A stretch of 64,000 nt of DNA from positions 62,001 to 126,000 of the forward strand of contig JAPLDL010000015.1 of NCBI GenBank assembly GCA_026391735.1. Direction: 5' to 3'. Positions within the stretch are counted from its first letter, which is position 1. Every line of letters begins with the position of its first letter. Shown in pieces: positions 53,753 through 63,012 of the stretch. Both the position numbers and the translations under genes were made by a program. This stretch comes from Bacteroidota bacterium. Lineage in GTDB: Bacteria; Bacteroidota; Bacteroidia; Bacteroidales; FEN-979. The notes under the pieces are model-generated. The model searched no databases, was not told the origin of the DNA, and worked only from the letters and a program-made list of their open reading frames with translations.

Positions 53753-55140
53753 TTCTCAAATGCTTTTCTGATGGGTTTTACAAGCTGGTCAATATCTCCC
53801 GCACCAAGGGTTAACAGCACCGATGGTTTGCTTTGCTTCAGGTAATTTAAAAGCTTCGTTTTTGCTATCAGTGTTTTGTTTTCTATTTTTATATTATCCA
53901 ATATTAATTCGCTGCTGACTCCTTTTATGGGTTTCTCCCTTGCCGGATAAATGTCGAGAAGTATCACTTCATCGAGGAGTCCCAGGCTGTCGGCAAATTC
54001 AGTAGCCAGGTCACGGGTTCTTGTGTATAAATGCGGCTGGAACACTCCAGTAATTTTCTTTCCGGGGTACATCTCTCTAACGGCTTCAATACAGGCTCTC
54101 AGTTCTTCAGGGTGATGAGCATAATCGTCGATAAACACAAACCCGGGTTTCCTGATCTGGAAATCGAATCTTCTTACAACCCCCTGGTAAGATTTCAGAG
54201 CTTTAGCGATCTGATTTCTGGCTAAGCCTGTGAGAAAAGCGGCAGTAGCAGCGGCAACGGCATTCTCAAGGTTGAAAAGTCCGGGCAACCCGAGAACCAA
54301 ATCCGCCCACACATCATTAGGACTGCAAAAGTCAAAATGGTGAATCCCATTGCGGATCATGATCCCTCTTGCATTAAATTCCTTGCATCCCGTGGCTTTT
54401 GATGCTTTCTTCCTGTCAAGGGAATAAGAAAACACATTATATCCCGATGCTCTCAGGGGGTTTACCCTGACCTCCTGTTTGATGATAAGGGAACCCCCTT
54501 CCCTTATTTTTCCTGTGAACTCCTCAAATGACTTCAGCATTTCCTGGTGGGTATTATAGATGTCAAGATGGTCGGGATCTGCCGAAGTGATTATGGCAAT
54601 ATCGGGTGTGAGTTGAAGGAACGAACGGTCAAATTCGTCGGCTTCAACAACGCAGACAGCCGGTTTTGAACCGGATGTGTCAACCAGAAAATTGGTTCCG
54701 TAATTTTTCGAGATGCCTCCCAGGAAAGCAATATGTGGGATCCCTGAGCTCTTCAGAATATGAGCGATCAGGGTGGAGGTGGTTGTCTTCCCATGTGTTC
54801 CGGCAACCGCTATGGTAAAATAGTTTGAGGATATCATCCCAAGAACTTCCGATCTCTTCAGCATCCTGAACTTTTTCCTGAGAATGAATTTTAATTCTTT
54901 ATTTTCTTTGGGGATGGCCGGAGTGTAAATAACCAGGTCAGTGTTTTTCGGGACAAGGTCCGGGTTTTCCTCAAAATGGATCTCCATCCCTTCATGTTCC
55001 AGCTGGTTCGTAAGGGCGGTAGAAGTTTTATCATAACCGCTAACCCTGGCTCCCAGATGCATGAAATACCTGGCCAGGGCGCTCATTCCTATCCCGCCAA
55101 TCCCAAGAAAATATACCGATGAAAACTCCTGCGGTTTCAT
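53749..55140 (-). CDS. murC: UDP-N-acetylmuramate--L-alanine ligase
   Basis: 463 residues. It adds L-Ala to UDP-MurNAc. All three Mur domains are present: the N-terminal Rossmann UDP domain with FLGIGGIGMSALA (11-23), the ATPase domain with GTHGKTTT (114-121), and the C-terminal domain containing RRFDF, FIDDYAHHPEELRACIEA and FQPHLYTRT. Length and motifs are standard. It contrasts with the neighbouring murD, which lacks the first two domains. 15 bp after murG. Confidence 0.96.
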   Translation of the reverse strand: MKPQEFSSVYFLGIGGIGMSALARYFMHLGARVSGYDKTSTALTNQLEHEGMEIHFEENPDLVPKNTDLVIYTPAIPKENKELKFILRKKFRMLKRSEVLGMISSNYFTIAVAGTHGKTTTSTLIAHILKSSGIPHIAFLGGISKNYGTNFLVDTSGSKPAVCVVEADEFDRSFLQLTPDIAIITSADPDHLDIYNTHQEMLKSFEEFTGKIREGGSLIIKQEVRVNPLRASGYNVFSYSLDRKKASKATGCKEFNARGIMIRNGIHHFDFCSPNDVWADLVLGLPGLFNLENAVAAATAAFLTGLARNQIAKALKSYQGVVRRFDFQIRKPGFVFIDDYAHHPEELRACIEAVREMYPGKKITGVFQPHLYTRTRDLATEFADSLGLLDEVILLDIYPAREKPIKGVSSELILDNIKIENKTLIAKTKLLNYLKQSKPSVLLTLGAGDIDQLVKPIRKAFEK

Positions 55141-55155
55141 GTTCCTTTTATTCCT

Positions 55156-56271
55156 TTACGATGATTTGATCAATCCCAAAGCTTCGGAAGCGATCTTTTC
55201 AGCAGCTCCCGGAACTGCAAGTGAAGCTATGTTCCGTTTCAGTTCTTCCTGAAGGGATGCACTGGTGATAAGCAGATCCAGAGTTTTCCCAAGTTTTTCC
55301 ACCGCCTCCTTGTCTTTTATCATCACAGCCGCTTTCCTGTTTACCAGAGCCATGGCATTTTTTGTCTGATGGTCTTCGGCCACATTGGGAGAAGGGATCA
55401 GTATGGCAGGCTTTCCGGCAAAACATAGCTCTGAGATTGCAATCGCCCCGGCACGGGATATTACCACATCGGCTGAGGCATAAGCCAGGTCCATGCGATC
55501 GATGAACGCATGAAGATGCACATCACTGTTTTCACCCGAGATCCCCGAAGTGGAAAGTTTGCTGTTGAGATTTTCAAAATAATATTTTCCGCATTGCCAG
55601 ATCCATTGAAGACTGCCGGATGGCATCCTGGTCTGAAGACAACTGAGAACACTTTGGTTGATAGTGCCCGAGCCCAGGCTTCCACCAAGGACAAGGATTG
55701 TCGTTTTGTTTTCAGTAAGTCCGAAATGACCGAGGGCTTCATTTCGCTTTCCGTTTAGCCCTGCCAGGTCCTGCCTGATCGGGTTCCCGGTCAGGATCAG
55801 CTTTTCCTTAGGGAAATACTTCTCCATCCCTTCGTAGGCAACGCAGATCTTTTGAACTTTTCCGGCCAGTAAACGGTTGGTGACTCCGGGATATGAATTC
55901 TGTTCCTGGATGAGGGCCGGGACCTTCATAGCCACGGCGGTCCTCAGGACCGGCCCGCTGGCATAGCCTCCAACACCAATAACAACATCAGGCCTGAAAC
56001 CCGAAACAAGTTTCCTGGCCCTGATCATGCTCCCTGCAAGTTTGAACGGGAAGACGAGGTTCTTCCAGGTCAACCTCCTCTGAAAGCCGGCAATGGTAAG
56101 CCCCTCAATGAGGTAGCCGGCTTCCGGTACCTTTTCCATCTCGAGCTTTCCCCTTGCGCCTATAAACAGGATATCAGCATCGGTCAGCTTCGCCCTTATC
56201 GCATTAGCAATGGCAATAGCTGGGAACACATGCCCCCCTGTACCTCCTCCGCTGATGATCACTTTCGTCAT
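55156..56271 (-). CDS. murG: UDP-N-acetylglucosamine transferase (lipid II synthesis)
   Basis: A 371-residue peripheral membrane GT28 glycosyltransferase that converts lipid I to lipid II. Features are GGGTGGHVFPAIAIANAI at the N-terminus (G-loop 1), GVGGYASGPVL, LVLGGSLGSGTINQ, and the donor-binding DVVISRAGAIAISELCFAGKPAILIPSPNVAEDHQTKNA. Length is normal. 12 bp after ftsW. Confidence 0.96.
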   Translation of the reverse strand: MTKVIISGGGTGGHVFPAIAIANAIRAKLTDADILFIGARGKLEMEKVPEAGYLIEGLTIAGFQRRLTWKNLVFPFKLAGSMIRARKLVSGFRPDVVIGVGGYASGPVLRTAVAMKVPALIQEQNSYPGVTNRLLAGKVQKICVAYEGMEKYFPKEKLILTGNPIRQDLAGLNGKRNEALGHFGLTENKTTILVLGGSLGSGTINQSVLSCLQTRMPSGSLQWIWQCGKYYFENLNSKLSTSGISGENSDVHLHAFIDRMDLAYASADVVISRAGAIAISELCFAGKPAILIPSPNVAEDHQTKNAMALVNRKAAVMIKDKEAVEKLGKTLDLLITSASLQEELKRNIASLAVPGAAEKIASEALGLIKSS

Positions 56272-56283
56272 AATAACATTATC

Positions 56284-57492
56284 CTAAGCCGGAACAACTC
56301 CAGCAATATTGTTAACCCCATGGTCGGTCAGGATCTCAACTTCGGTGCCGTTTTGAGTGTCAATCTCCGTCATCCTGCTCACACTCAGAATAATCCCGAT
56401 AGCGATACTGGTAAACCAGATTGAAGTTCCCCCCATACTGATAAGAGGTAGCGTCTGACCTGTTACAGGGAACAGGTTCACTGCAACGGCCATATTGATC
56501 ATTGCCTGGAATACCATGCTGAATCCAATCCCCAGGGAGAGCAGGGCCCCGAAATTCCCCTGGCATTTTCCCGCTATCCTGATCACCCTGAAAAACAGGA
56601 TCAGGTAAAGCAACATCACAAAACTGCCTCCGATAAGTCCGTATTCTTCTATTATAATTGCAAATATGAAATCTGAATACGGATGGGGCAGGAAATTTCT
56701 CTGGGTGCTTTTTCCCGGTGATTTCCCCAATATGCCACCCGACACTATAGCAATCTTTGCCTGGTCTACCTGGTAAGTGGCGTCGGCACTGGCCTTTTCA
56801 TCATGAATAAAATGCTCGACACGTTTCACCCAGGTCTCTCCCCTGGGAAATAGATGGGGGAAGACAATGGCTATCGCGAAGATCAGAACAACAGATACAA
56901 TCCCCAGCCCGATCAAAGAAAAAATGTATTTAAGACTGATACGTCCGATGAACATAAGAACTAGGCAGGTGACGAATAAAATCGCTGCGGTTGAAAAGTT
57001 TGCAGGTAGAATAAGGATAGTGACGGCGATGACGGGAAGTATCACCGGCAAAAACCCCTTTCTGAAATTCTCCACAAGTTCCTGTTTCTTGCTGAGTACC
57101 CTGGCAAGGTACATGATAAGGAACAGCTTCGCCATATCGGAACTCTGAAAAGTGAGGTTTACAATGGGTACTGTGAGCCAGCGGTTGGCTTCATTCAGGT
57201 TGGTCCCCGAAACAAGTGTAAAAGCCAGTAACGGGAATGTCAGTATCAGCCCGATCTGCGAGATCCTTGAAAAATAAGTATATTTTATCAGGTGGGTCAG
57301 GTACATCAGCCCGAATCCAAAACCAAGTATTAGCAGGTGCTTCATGAGGTAGTACTCGGTATTCCCATGCTGTTTCTTATAGGCCAGGGTCCCGGTCGAA
57401 CTGTAAACAGCCAGTAATGAGAATATCGATAATATGACCACAACGATCCATATCACCTTATCTCCTTTTATATTTTTAAATAACCCGGCCAT
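56284..57492 (-). CDS. ftsW: SEDS peptidoglycan glycosyltransferase FtsW
   Basis: A 402-residue SEDS-family membrane enzyme with about ten helices, which polymerises lipid II at the septum together with FtsI. It carries GGILGKSPGKSTQRNFLPHPYSDFIFAIIIEEYGLIGG, which includes the conserved loop and the essential Asp, and FPVTGQTLPLISMGGTSIW near the end. The murD remnant lies 11 bp upstream. Confidence 0.95.
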   Translation of the reverse strand: MAGLFKNIKGDKVIWIVVVILSIFSLLAVYSSTGTLAYKKQHGNTEYYLMKHLLILGFGFGLMYLTHLIKYTYFSRISQIGLILTFPLLAFTLVSGTNLNEANRWLTVPIVNLTFQSSDMAKLFLIMYLARVLSKKQELVENFRKGFLPVILPVIAVTILILPANFSTAAILFVTCLVLMFIGRISLKYIFSLIGLGIVSVVLIFAIAIVFPHLFPRGETWVKRVEHFIHDEKASADATYQVDQAKIAIVSGGILGKSPGKSTQRNFLPHPYSDFIFAIIIEEYGLIGGSFVMLLYLILFFRVIRIAGKCQGNFGALLSLGIGFSMVFQAMINMAVAVNLFPVTGQTLPLISMGGTSIWFTSIAIGIILSVSRMTEIDTQNGTEVEILTDHGVNNIAGVVPA

Positions 57493-57503
57493 GCCTAATT
57501 TTA

Positions 57504-58100
57504 TTAAAGGTGTTTGACTGCATTCCTGAACGCGATACCTCTTGCCTCATGACTGTCGAATATGGCATCTTCCTTGCATCCCGGGGAGAACAGGGCAACG
57601 TCTCCTTTCCTGCCCAGGTAATAAGCGGCTTCAACGGCTTCAGCCATGGTGTATGTGTCGGCAATAGGTATCTCTGAATCGGCGAAAGATTCATGGATGG
57701 AAATATTCCCTGGCCCAAGGCAAATGATGGCTTTGACCTTCTTTTCGATAACCGGTTTCAGGAACTCAAGTTCGGCATGACTGCTTCCTCCGCCCGCTAT
57801 CCAGATCACGGGTTTTGACATGGTTTCAAGAGCAAACCACGCGCCGTTCAGGCTTACCGACATCGAATCGTTGATGAATTCTATCCCGTGGATATTGGCG
57901 ACAAATTCCAGCCGGTGTTCTGTGTTGCTGAAATCGGCGAACCATTCCCTGAAACAGGCTTTCCGGGCCTCACGGATACGGCCTGAGACTGTCGAGGCCA
58001 GGTTGTCATAAACATTCGCGTTTCCTTGTAATGCCAGGGATTCTAAAGTCATTGTTTTGGGTTTTAGTGATATGTTGTTTCCTTTACTCTTATCCGACAT
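57504..58100 (-). CDS. murD: MurD C-terminal domain remnant, N-terminal and ATPase domains missing
   Basis: 198 residues from ATG 58100 (a TTG six codons earlier and an ATG at 58052 are alternatives). MurD is normally about 445 residues. This protein begins at the domain 2/3 border (LALQGNANVYDNLAS, corresponding to LKGKHNxYNxLAA) and retains EHRLEFVANIHGIEFINDS and the last strands. The UDP domain and the whole GKTT ATPase domain are absent. Within the kept domain, the D-Glu/product motif NDSKATN reads NDSMSVS, GGxDKGxDY reads GGGSSHAEL, and SPACASFD reads SPGCKEDA. So it cannot ligate D-Glu. The frame is intact with no internal stop. It lies between mraY (44 bp) and ftsW (11 bp), the normal murD slot, and its start codon is inside a heptamer array. 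Confidence 0.88.
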   Translation of the reverse strand: MSDKSKGNNISLKPKTMTLESLALQGNANVYDNLASTVSGRIREARKACFREWFADFSNTEHRLEFVANIHGIEFINDSMSVSLNGAWFALETMSKPVIWIAGGGSSHAELEFLKPVIEKKVKAIICLGPGNISIHESFADSEIPIADTYTMAEAVEAAYYLGRKGDVALFSPGCKEDAIFDSHEARGIAFRNAVKHL

Positions 58101-58144
58101 CTGACATCCGACATCCAATATCAGATGCCGGATGACAGAGATCC
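58089..58144 (-). repeat. Heptamer array between mraY stop and murD remnant
   Basis: On the coding strand, directly after the mraY stop: GGATCTC-TGTCATC-CGGCATC-TGATATT-GGATGTC-GGATGTC-AGATGTC-GGATAAG, eight 7-bp units of which the middle and last ones are clearly related. The ATG of the murD remnant is within the AGATGTC unit. Confidence 0.8.
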
Positions 58145-59398
58145 TTATCTGATTTTTAATGTTACTATCGTCAGTACCGCCAGCATGATCCCTACGATCA
58201 TGAACCGTATTACGATCTTGGCCTCATGGTATCCGAGCTTCTGGTAATGGTGGTGGAGAGGCGACATTTTAAAGATCCTCCGCCCTTCACCGAATTTCTT
58301 TTTTGTGTACTTGAAATAACTGACCTGCATCACAACGCTGAGATTCTCGACCAGGAATATCCCGCATAAAATAGGTATCAGGATCTCCTTGCGGATGATA
58401 ATCGCGAAGACAGCGATGATACCTCCCAGTGCAAGGCTTCCCGTGTCGCCCATGAATACCTGTGCAGGGTAGGAGTTGTACCACAGGAACCCGATGCAGG
58501 CCCCGACAAAGGCGGCAATATAAATGGCAAGTTCACCGGTGTTCGGGATATACATTATATTCAAGTAACCGGCAATAATCGCATTGCCCGATACATAAGC
58601 CAATATGCCTAATGTGACCCCGATGACAGCCGATACGCCTGTCGCCAGCCCGTCGAGCCCATCGGTGAGGTTGGCACCGTTCGACACAGCTATGATGATG
58701 AATATGATAATGGGGATGAACACCAGCCAGGTGTACTTCACAGCTCCCGGGCCGATCCATGAAACCAGCCATGAATAGTCGAATTCGTTATGCTTTATGA
58801 AAGGGATGGTGGTTTTCATCGACTTTATTTCATCTTTTGAGAACAGCCTTCCTTTCTCCGAACCGGCTTCCACGTTGAAAATCTCCTGAGAAGGAACATA
58901 GGCCTGTTCCCTGATTTTTTCTTTTATTACGATCTGGCTATTGAAATACATGGTAAACCCGACGATCAGCCCAAGCCCGATCTGGCCAAGTACCTTGATC
59001 TTGCCAGGGAGACCTTTCTTGTCTTTCTTGAAAACCTTAATATAGTCATCCAGGAAACCGATCAGCCCCAGCCACACTGTGGCAACCAGCACCAGGATGA
59101 TATAGATATTGAGGAGTTTTGCAAAAAGAAGTGTTGGGACAAGTATGGCGGCGAGGATGATAAGCCCTCCCATAGTTGGGGTTCCCTGTTTTGTTTTCTG
59201 TCCCTCCAGCCCCAGGTCCCTGACGGTTTCTCCAACCTGTTTTCTCCTGAGGTACTCGATCAGTGATTTCCCGATGATCATTGAGATGAAAAGGGAGGTG
59301 ATCAGTGCAAAAGCCGCCCTGAAGGAGATAAACTTGAACAATCCCCCTCCCGGGAAATTAAACGCTTTATGCAGCCATGTAAAAAGATAGTACAACAT
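58145..59398 (-). CDS. mraY: Phospho-N-acetylmuramoyl-pentapeptide transferase
   Basis: A 417-residue integral membrane enzyme that makes lipid I. It has ten helices, with [20 protein letters not shown] (UDP-sugar site), [25 protein letters not shown] (the catalytic DDxxK region), [36 protein letters not shown] and [15 protein letters not shown]. The segment from about 150 to 230 is longer than in E. coli (360 residues), as is usual in Bacteroidota. 3 bp after murE. Confidence 0.97.
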   Translation of the reverse strand: MLYYLFTWLHKAFNFPGGGLFKFISFRAAFALITSLFISMIIGKSLIEYLRRKQVGETVRDLGLEGQKTKQGTPTMGGLIILAAILVPTLLFAKLLNIYIILVLVATVWLGLIGFLDDYIKVFKKDKKGLPGKIKVLGQIGLGLIVGFTMYFNSQIVIKEKIREQAYVPSQEIFNVEAGSEKGRLFSKDEIKSMKTTIPFIKHNEFDYSWLVSWIGPGAVKYTWLVFIPIIIFIIIAVSNGANLTDGLDGLATGVSAVIGVTLGILAYVSGNAIIAGYLNIMYIPNTGELAIYIAAFVGACIGFLWYNSYPAQVFMGDTGSLALGGIIAVFAIIIRKEILIPILCGIFLVENLSVVMQVSYFKYTKKKFGEGRRIFKMSPLHHHYQKLGYHEAKIVIRFMIVGIMLAVLTIVTLKIR

Positions 59399-59401
59399 AG
59401 G

Positions 59402-60862
59402 CTATGGTTTTTGCAGGAATAATTCTTTCACGACTTCCCTGTCATCGAAGGGATACTTCACTCCTTTGATCTCCTGGTAGGTTTCATGTCCCTTGCCCGC
59501 AATCAGGATGATGTCGTTATCGGCAGCCAGGGTCACAGCTGTTTTAATAGCCTGCCTGCGGTCGGCGATCACCAGAACCTTGCGGGCATCAGTAACTTCA
59601 ATACCTTTAACCATCTCTTGCAGGATAGCTTCAGGCTCCTCAAACCTGGGGTTGTCGGAGGTAAGGATAAGCTGATCGCTGAGGCTTGCCGAGATCTTCG
59701 CCATAACAGGCCTTTTGCTGGTATCCCTGTTACCTCCTGCACCTACGACTGTGATCAGTTTTTCATTGTGATTGCGGATGTCGTTAATAGTTCCCAGTAC
59801 ATTCTTCAATGCATCCGGAGTATGCGCGTAATCAACGATCGCGGTGATGTTACCCGGACCAGGGATATAATTGAACCTGCCGTCAACAGGTTCCATGGTG
59901 CTCAGCAGGGTAAGTACCTGCAGGGGGTCCTGTCCCAGCAGAACAGCCGATGTGTAAACCGACAGGATATTGTACGCGTTGAAAGAGCCAATGAGGCGGA
60001 ACCAAGCGTCATGCCCGTCGATGTTCAGATGCAGCCCGCTGAACTCATTATCCAGTATTTTGCAACGGAAATCAGCCATGGACTGCAGACTGTATGTATA
60101 TTTTGTTGCCCGGGTGTTCTGCAGCATGACCAATCCATTTTTGTCATCCTTGTTCACCAGGGCAAAAGCTGATGAAGGTAAACTATCAAAAAAGCCCTTT
60201 TTAGCTTTAATATATGCATCAAAGGTCTTGTGATAATCCAGGTGATCATGGGTAAGATTTGAGAAAATACCTCCCCTGAAGTTCAACCCGGCAATCCGTT
60301 TCTGGTCAATGGCGTGCGAACTCACCTCCATAAAGCAGTATTCACATCCCTCTTCGCACATTTCTGCCAGCAGGCGGTTGATCTGGACCGGATCGGCGGT
60401 AGTATGGGTTGCCGGGACCTCACGCAGGTTTACCAGATTCTTTATGGTACTGAGCAGACCCGACTTATACCCGAGACCCGTGAAAAGGCGATGCAACAGG
60501 GTAACCGTGGTAGTTTTACCGTTGGTGCCGGTAATTCCTGCCAGCTGAAGTTTATGTGAAGGATGATCATAGAATGCCGAAGCCATCTCTCCCAAGGCCA
60601 AGGCACTGTCGGATGTTTTGATCCAGGTAACCAGGTTCGACAATTCAACAGGGCAGGATTCACACACTATAGCCGAAGCTCCCTTTTCAATGGCCATCCC
60701 TATGAAATCATGGCCATCGGAAACACTTCCCCTGATAGCAAAAAATACGTCGCCAGGTCCAACCTGCCTGGAATCAAACTGTAATGAACGTATCAGAATA
60801 CCTTTATCACCCCTGCTTTCAAGGACCATTTCATCAGGCATTATCCGGTTCAGCGTCTTCAT
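59402..60862 (-). CDS. murE: UDP-MurNAc-L-Ala-D-Glu--meso-diaminopimelate ligase
   Basis: A 486-residue Mur ligase with all three domains. ATP motif GTNGKTTT (112-119), EVSSHAIDQKR, VDYAHTPDAL, and the diaminopimelate-specific DNPR motif (403-406) before FEEP. The motif shows that the third residue of the peptide stem is meso-diaminopimelate. Its substrate, UDP-MurNAc-L-Ala-D-Glu, must be supplied by a MurD activity that this cluster does not encode. It overlaps ftsI by 4 bp. Confidence 0.97.
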   Translation of the reverse strand: MKTLNRIMPDEMVLESRGDKGILIRSLQFDSRQVGPGDVFFAIRGSVSDGHDFIGMAIEKGASAIVCESCPVELSNLVTWIKTSDSALALGEMASAFYDHPSHKLQLAGITGTNGKTTTVTLLHRLFTGLGYKSGLLSTIKNLVNLREVPATHTTADPVQINRLLAEMCEEGCEYCFMEVSSHAIDQKRIAGLNFRGGIFSNLTHDHLDYHKTFDAYIKAKKGFFDSLPSSAFALVNKDDKNGLVMLQNTRATKYTYSLQSMADFRCKILDNEFSGLHLNIDGHDAWFRLIGSFNAYNILSVYTSAVLLGQDPLQVLTLLSTMEPVDGRFNYIPGPGNITAIVDYAHTPDALKNVLGTINDIRNHNEKLITVVGAGGNRDTSKRPVMAKISASLSDQLILTSDNPRFEEPEAILQEMVKGIEVTDARKVLVIADRRQAIKTAVTLAADNDIILIAGKGHETYQEIKGVKYPFDDREVVKELFLQKP

Positions 60863-63012
60863 GTCTGTGATTTGACTTTAGCTTTCGGACCCTGAAGGTC
60901 AAGAACTACTGGCATGCCTTTGCTAACAAAGGTCCCCGGTTTTACACTCTGGCTTACAACCGAACCCCTTCCGTTTACCACGACATTCAGGCCCATTTGT
61001 TCCAGCAGGTATAAGGCATCCTTCAGACCCATCCCGCTTACGTCAGGCATCAGGTTACGGGAAATTGCCTCGGGATATAATACCACCCTGTTGCCGTCGG
61101 CTCCCATCTGGGTCCACTGCGATCTTACATCCAGCTTGCTGATGCTGTACCCGAGAGAATTATAGGCTTCGTTCAGGTCGGCCTGCAATCCGGCATGGGC
61201 GTAAGGTATCAGGCTGTTTACACTGTCTTTTTTAAAGGGGAAAAGGATGTCTTCCTGCTTGGCATAGAGCCTGTCGGAGATCTCCCTGAAAACAGGAGCT
61301 GCAACAGCTGCTCCGTAATATTTTCCTTTTTTGGGATCCACAATGACAACCATCATGGTATACCTTGGATCCTCAACAGGGAAAAACCCTACGAATGACC
61401 CTTTATACCGGATGTTCTTGGTCCCCTGGTTATACCCCCTGTTGTTTTGAGCCAGCTGGGCTGTTCCTGTCTTTCCTGCAATCCTGTACAAGGGGCTATT
61501 GATGGCTGTTCCTGTTCCGTGAAGGACTACTCCCTCCATCATGATCTTTGCCTTCTGAACCGTCGAGGGCGATACCACCTGGGGGTTTATGACCACAGGA
61601 TCGAACTTTTTAACTGCCTGTCCGTTTCTAAGAATTTCCTTCACAAACAGGGGCTTGACCATCTTACCGTTATTTGCAATTGCGTTGTACAGGGTAATCA
61701 GATGGATAGGGGCCAGGGCAACTTCATATCCATAGGCTATCCAGGGCAGGGAAAGGTCGGACCAATACTTGCTTTTCGTATTCTTTATATATGGAGGTCT
61801 TTCCCCCTCAATCTGCAGGTTAAGCGGGCGATTGAGGCCGAGCCGGTATAATCCGTCGATAAACTTCTGGGGTTCGGCAGAATAGATACCGTAGATCATT
61901 TTTGCCGTGCCGACATTTGACGATTTCTCAAAAACCTGCTGGGCTGTGAGAGATCCCGCTCCCATATGATGGGAATCTTCAATTTTATGTCCTGAAAAGT
62001 ATACAATCCCGTTCCCGATCGGTATCTGGGTGTCTAATTGAACCTTCTCATCATCAAGGGCAACCAGAAAAGACGCCAGTTTAAAAGTTGACCCGGGCTC
62101 GTTGCTTTCGCCGATGGCATAATTGAACACCTCTTCATAACTGCCTTTTTTAGTCCGGCCCAGGTTGACCATTGCTTTGATATACCCTGTTTTCACTTCC
62201 ATGACGACCAGGCAGCCATGATCGGCGCTATCGGAGATGAGTTCCCTGCGGAGAGCCTCTTCGGCCATGTCCTGGAGCTCAATGTCAATGGTGGTTACAA
62301 TATCCAAACCGTTCTGGGGTTCGACCTGGCTGTCAATATCAACCGGCATCCAGTTACTACCGCCTGTCCGACGCATCATCCTGGATCCCCCAACACCCTC
62401 CAGCTGTTTTGTGAACTTGCCTTCAAGGCCTACATAAACCTTTTGGTCCCCTTCTCCTTTTTCATATCCAATGATCCTGCGAGCTAATGATTTATAAGGC
62501 AGTTCACGTTCCCATTGAGGGGTTACAATAAGGCCTCCTTTATATTTGCCTCTTCTGAAAATCGGGAACCTGCGGATCTTTTTCAGTTCAGGGTAGGTAA
62601 CATCCCGTTTTATAAGGAAATAACGCTCCTGGTTCCTGCGTGCTTCCCAGAGCTTATCTTTGATCTGCATGGGAGATCTGTCCTTTGACAATCCGGCCAG
62701 ACATATGGCCAGGGAATCAACCCCGTTTCTAAATACTTCATCGGTAAGGGAGTCTGCATAGAGATCCATGTGGAGTTCAAAGATGGGGACAGAAACCGCC
62801 AGCAGGGTTCCGTCGTCGGAGAGAATGTTCCCGCGGATCGCATCAATGGGAAATACCTTCATCTCCTGCCTCTGCGCCATGGCAATCATCTCCTTCTTCT
62901 CGAAATTCTGGATGTAAAATGCCCTTCCCAGTATGGCCAGTCCGAACAGAAGTATTCCCAGGTAAACCAGGTAAACTCTTGTCAATATGCCTTTACGTAT
63001 GTCCTGGGTCAT
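60859..63012 (-). CDS. ftsI: Septal transpeptidase FtsI (PBP3) with PASTA domain
   Basis: A 717-residue class B penicillin-binding protein. One transmembrane helix at about 13-32, then the PBP dimerisation domain and the transpeptidase domain. The catalytic Ser308 lies in SxxK (308-311, EPGSTFK), with KSSNVG as SxN and AGKTGTAQ as KTG. The C-terminus carries one PASTA domain (PDVSGMGLKDALYLLEQMGLNVVVNG to about 710), which is typical of Bacteroidota and Gram-positive versions and absent in E. coli PBP3. It overlaps ftsL by 4 bp. It works with FtsW. Confidence 0.96.
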   Translation of the reverse strand: MTQDIRKGILTRVYLVYLGILLFGLAILGRAFYIQNFEKKEMIAMAQRQEMKVFPIDAIRGNILSDDGTLLAVSVPIFELHMDLYADSLTDEVFRNGVDSLAICLAGLSKDRSPMQIKDKLWEARRNQERYFLIKRDVTYPELKKIRRFPIFRRGKYKGGLIVTPQWERELPYKSLARRIIGYEKGEGDQKVYVGLEGKFTKQLEGVGGSRMMRRTGGSNWMPVDIDSQVEPQNGLDIVTTIDIELQDMAEEALRRELISDSADHGCLVVMEVKTGYIKAMVNLGRTKKGSYEEVFNYAIGESNEPGSTFKLASFLVALDDEKVQLDTQIPIGNGIVYFSGHKIEDSHHMGAGSLTAQQVFEKSSNVGTAKMIYGIYSAEPQKFIDGLYRLGLNRPLNLQIEGERPPYIKNTKSKYWSDLSLPWIAYGYEVALAPIHLITLYNAIANNGKMVKPLFVKEILRNGQAVKKFDPVVINPQVVSPSTVQKAKIMMEGVVLHGTGTAINSPLYRIAGKTGTAQLAQNNRGYNQGTKNIRYKGSFVGFFPVEDPRYTMMVVIVDPKKGKYYGAAVAAPVFREISDRLYAKQEDILFPFKKDSVNSLIPYAHAGLQADLNEAYNSLGYSISKLDVRSQWTQMGADGNRVVLYPEAISRNLMPDVSGMGLKDALYLLEQMGLNVVVNGRGSVVSQSVKPGTFVSKGMPVVLDLQGPKAKVKSQT

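Noticed and set aside
57504-58145. Frameshifted rather than truncated murD
   Set aside because: Only 26-44 bp separate it from the mraY stop, and no frame there encodes UDP-domain or ATPase motifs. The altered catalytic motifs in the remaining domain are not explained by a sequencing frameshift.
59486-60172. A 228-codon plus-strand frame inside murE
   Set aside because: It is the complement of a fully conserved MurE coding sequence and has no family features or promoter.
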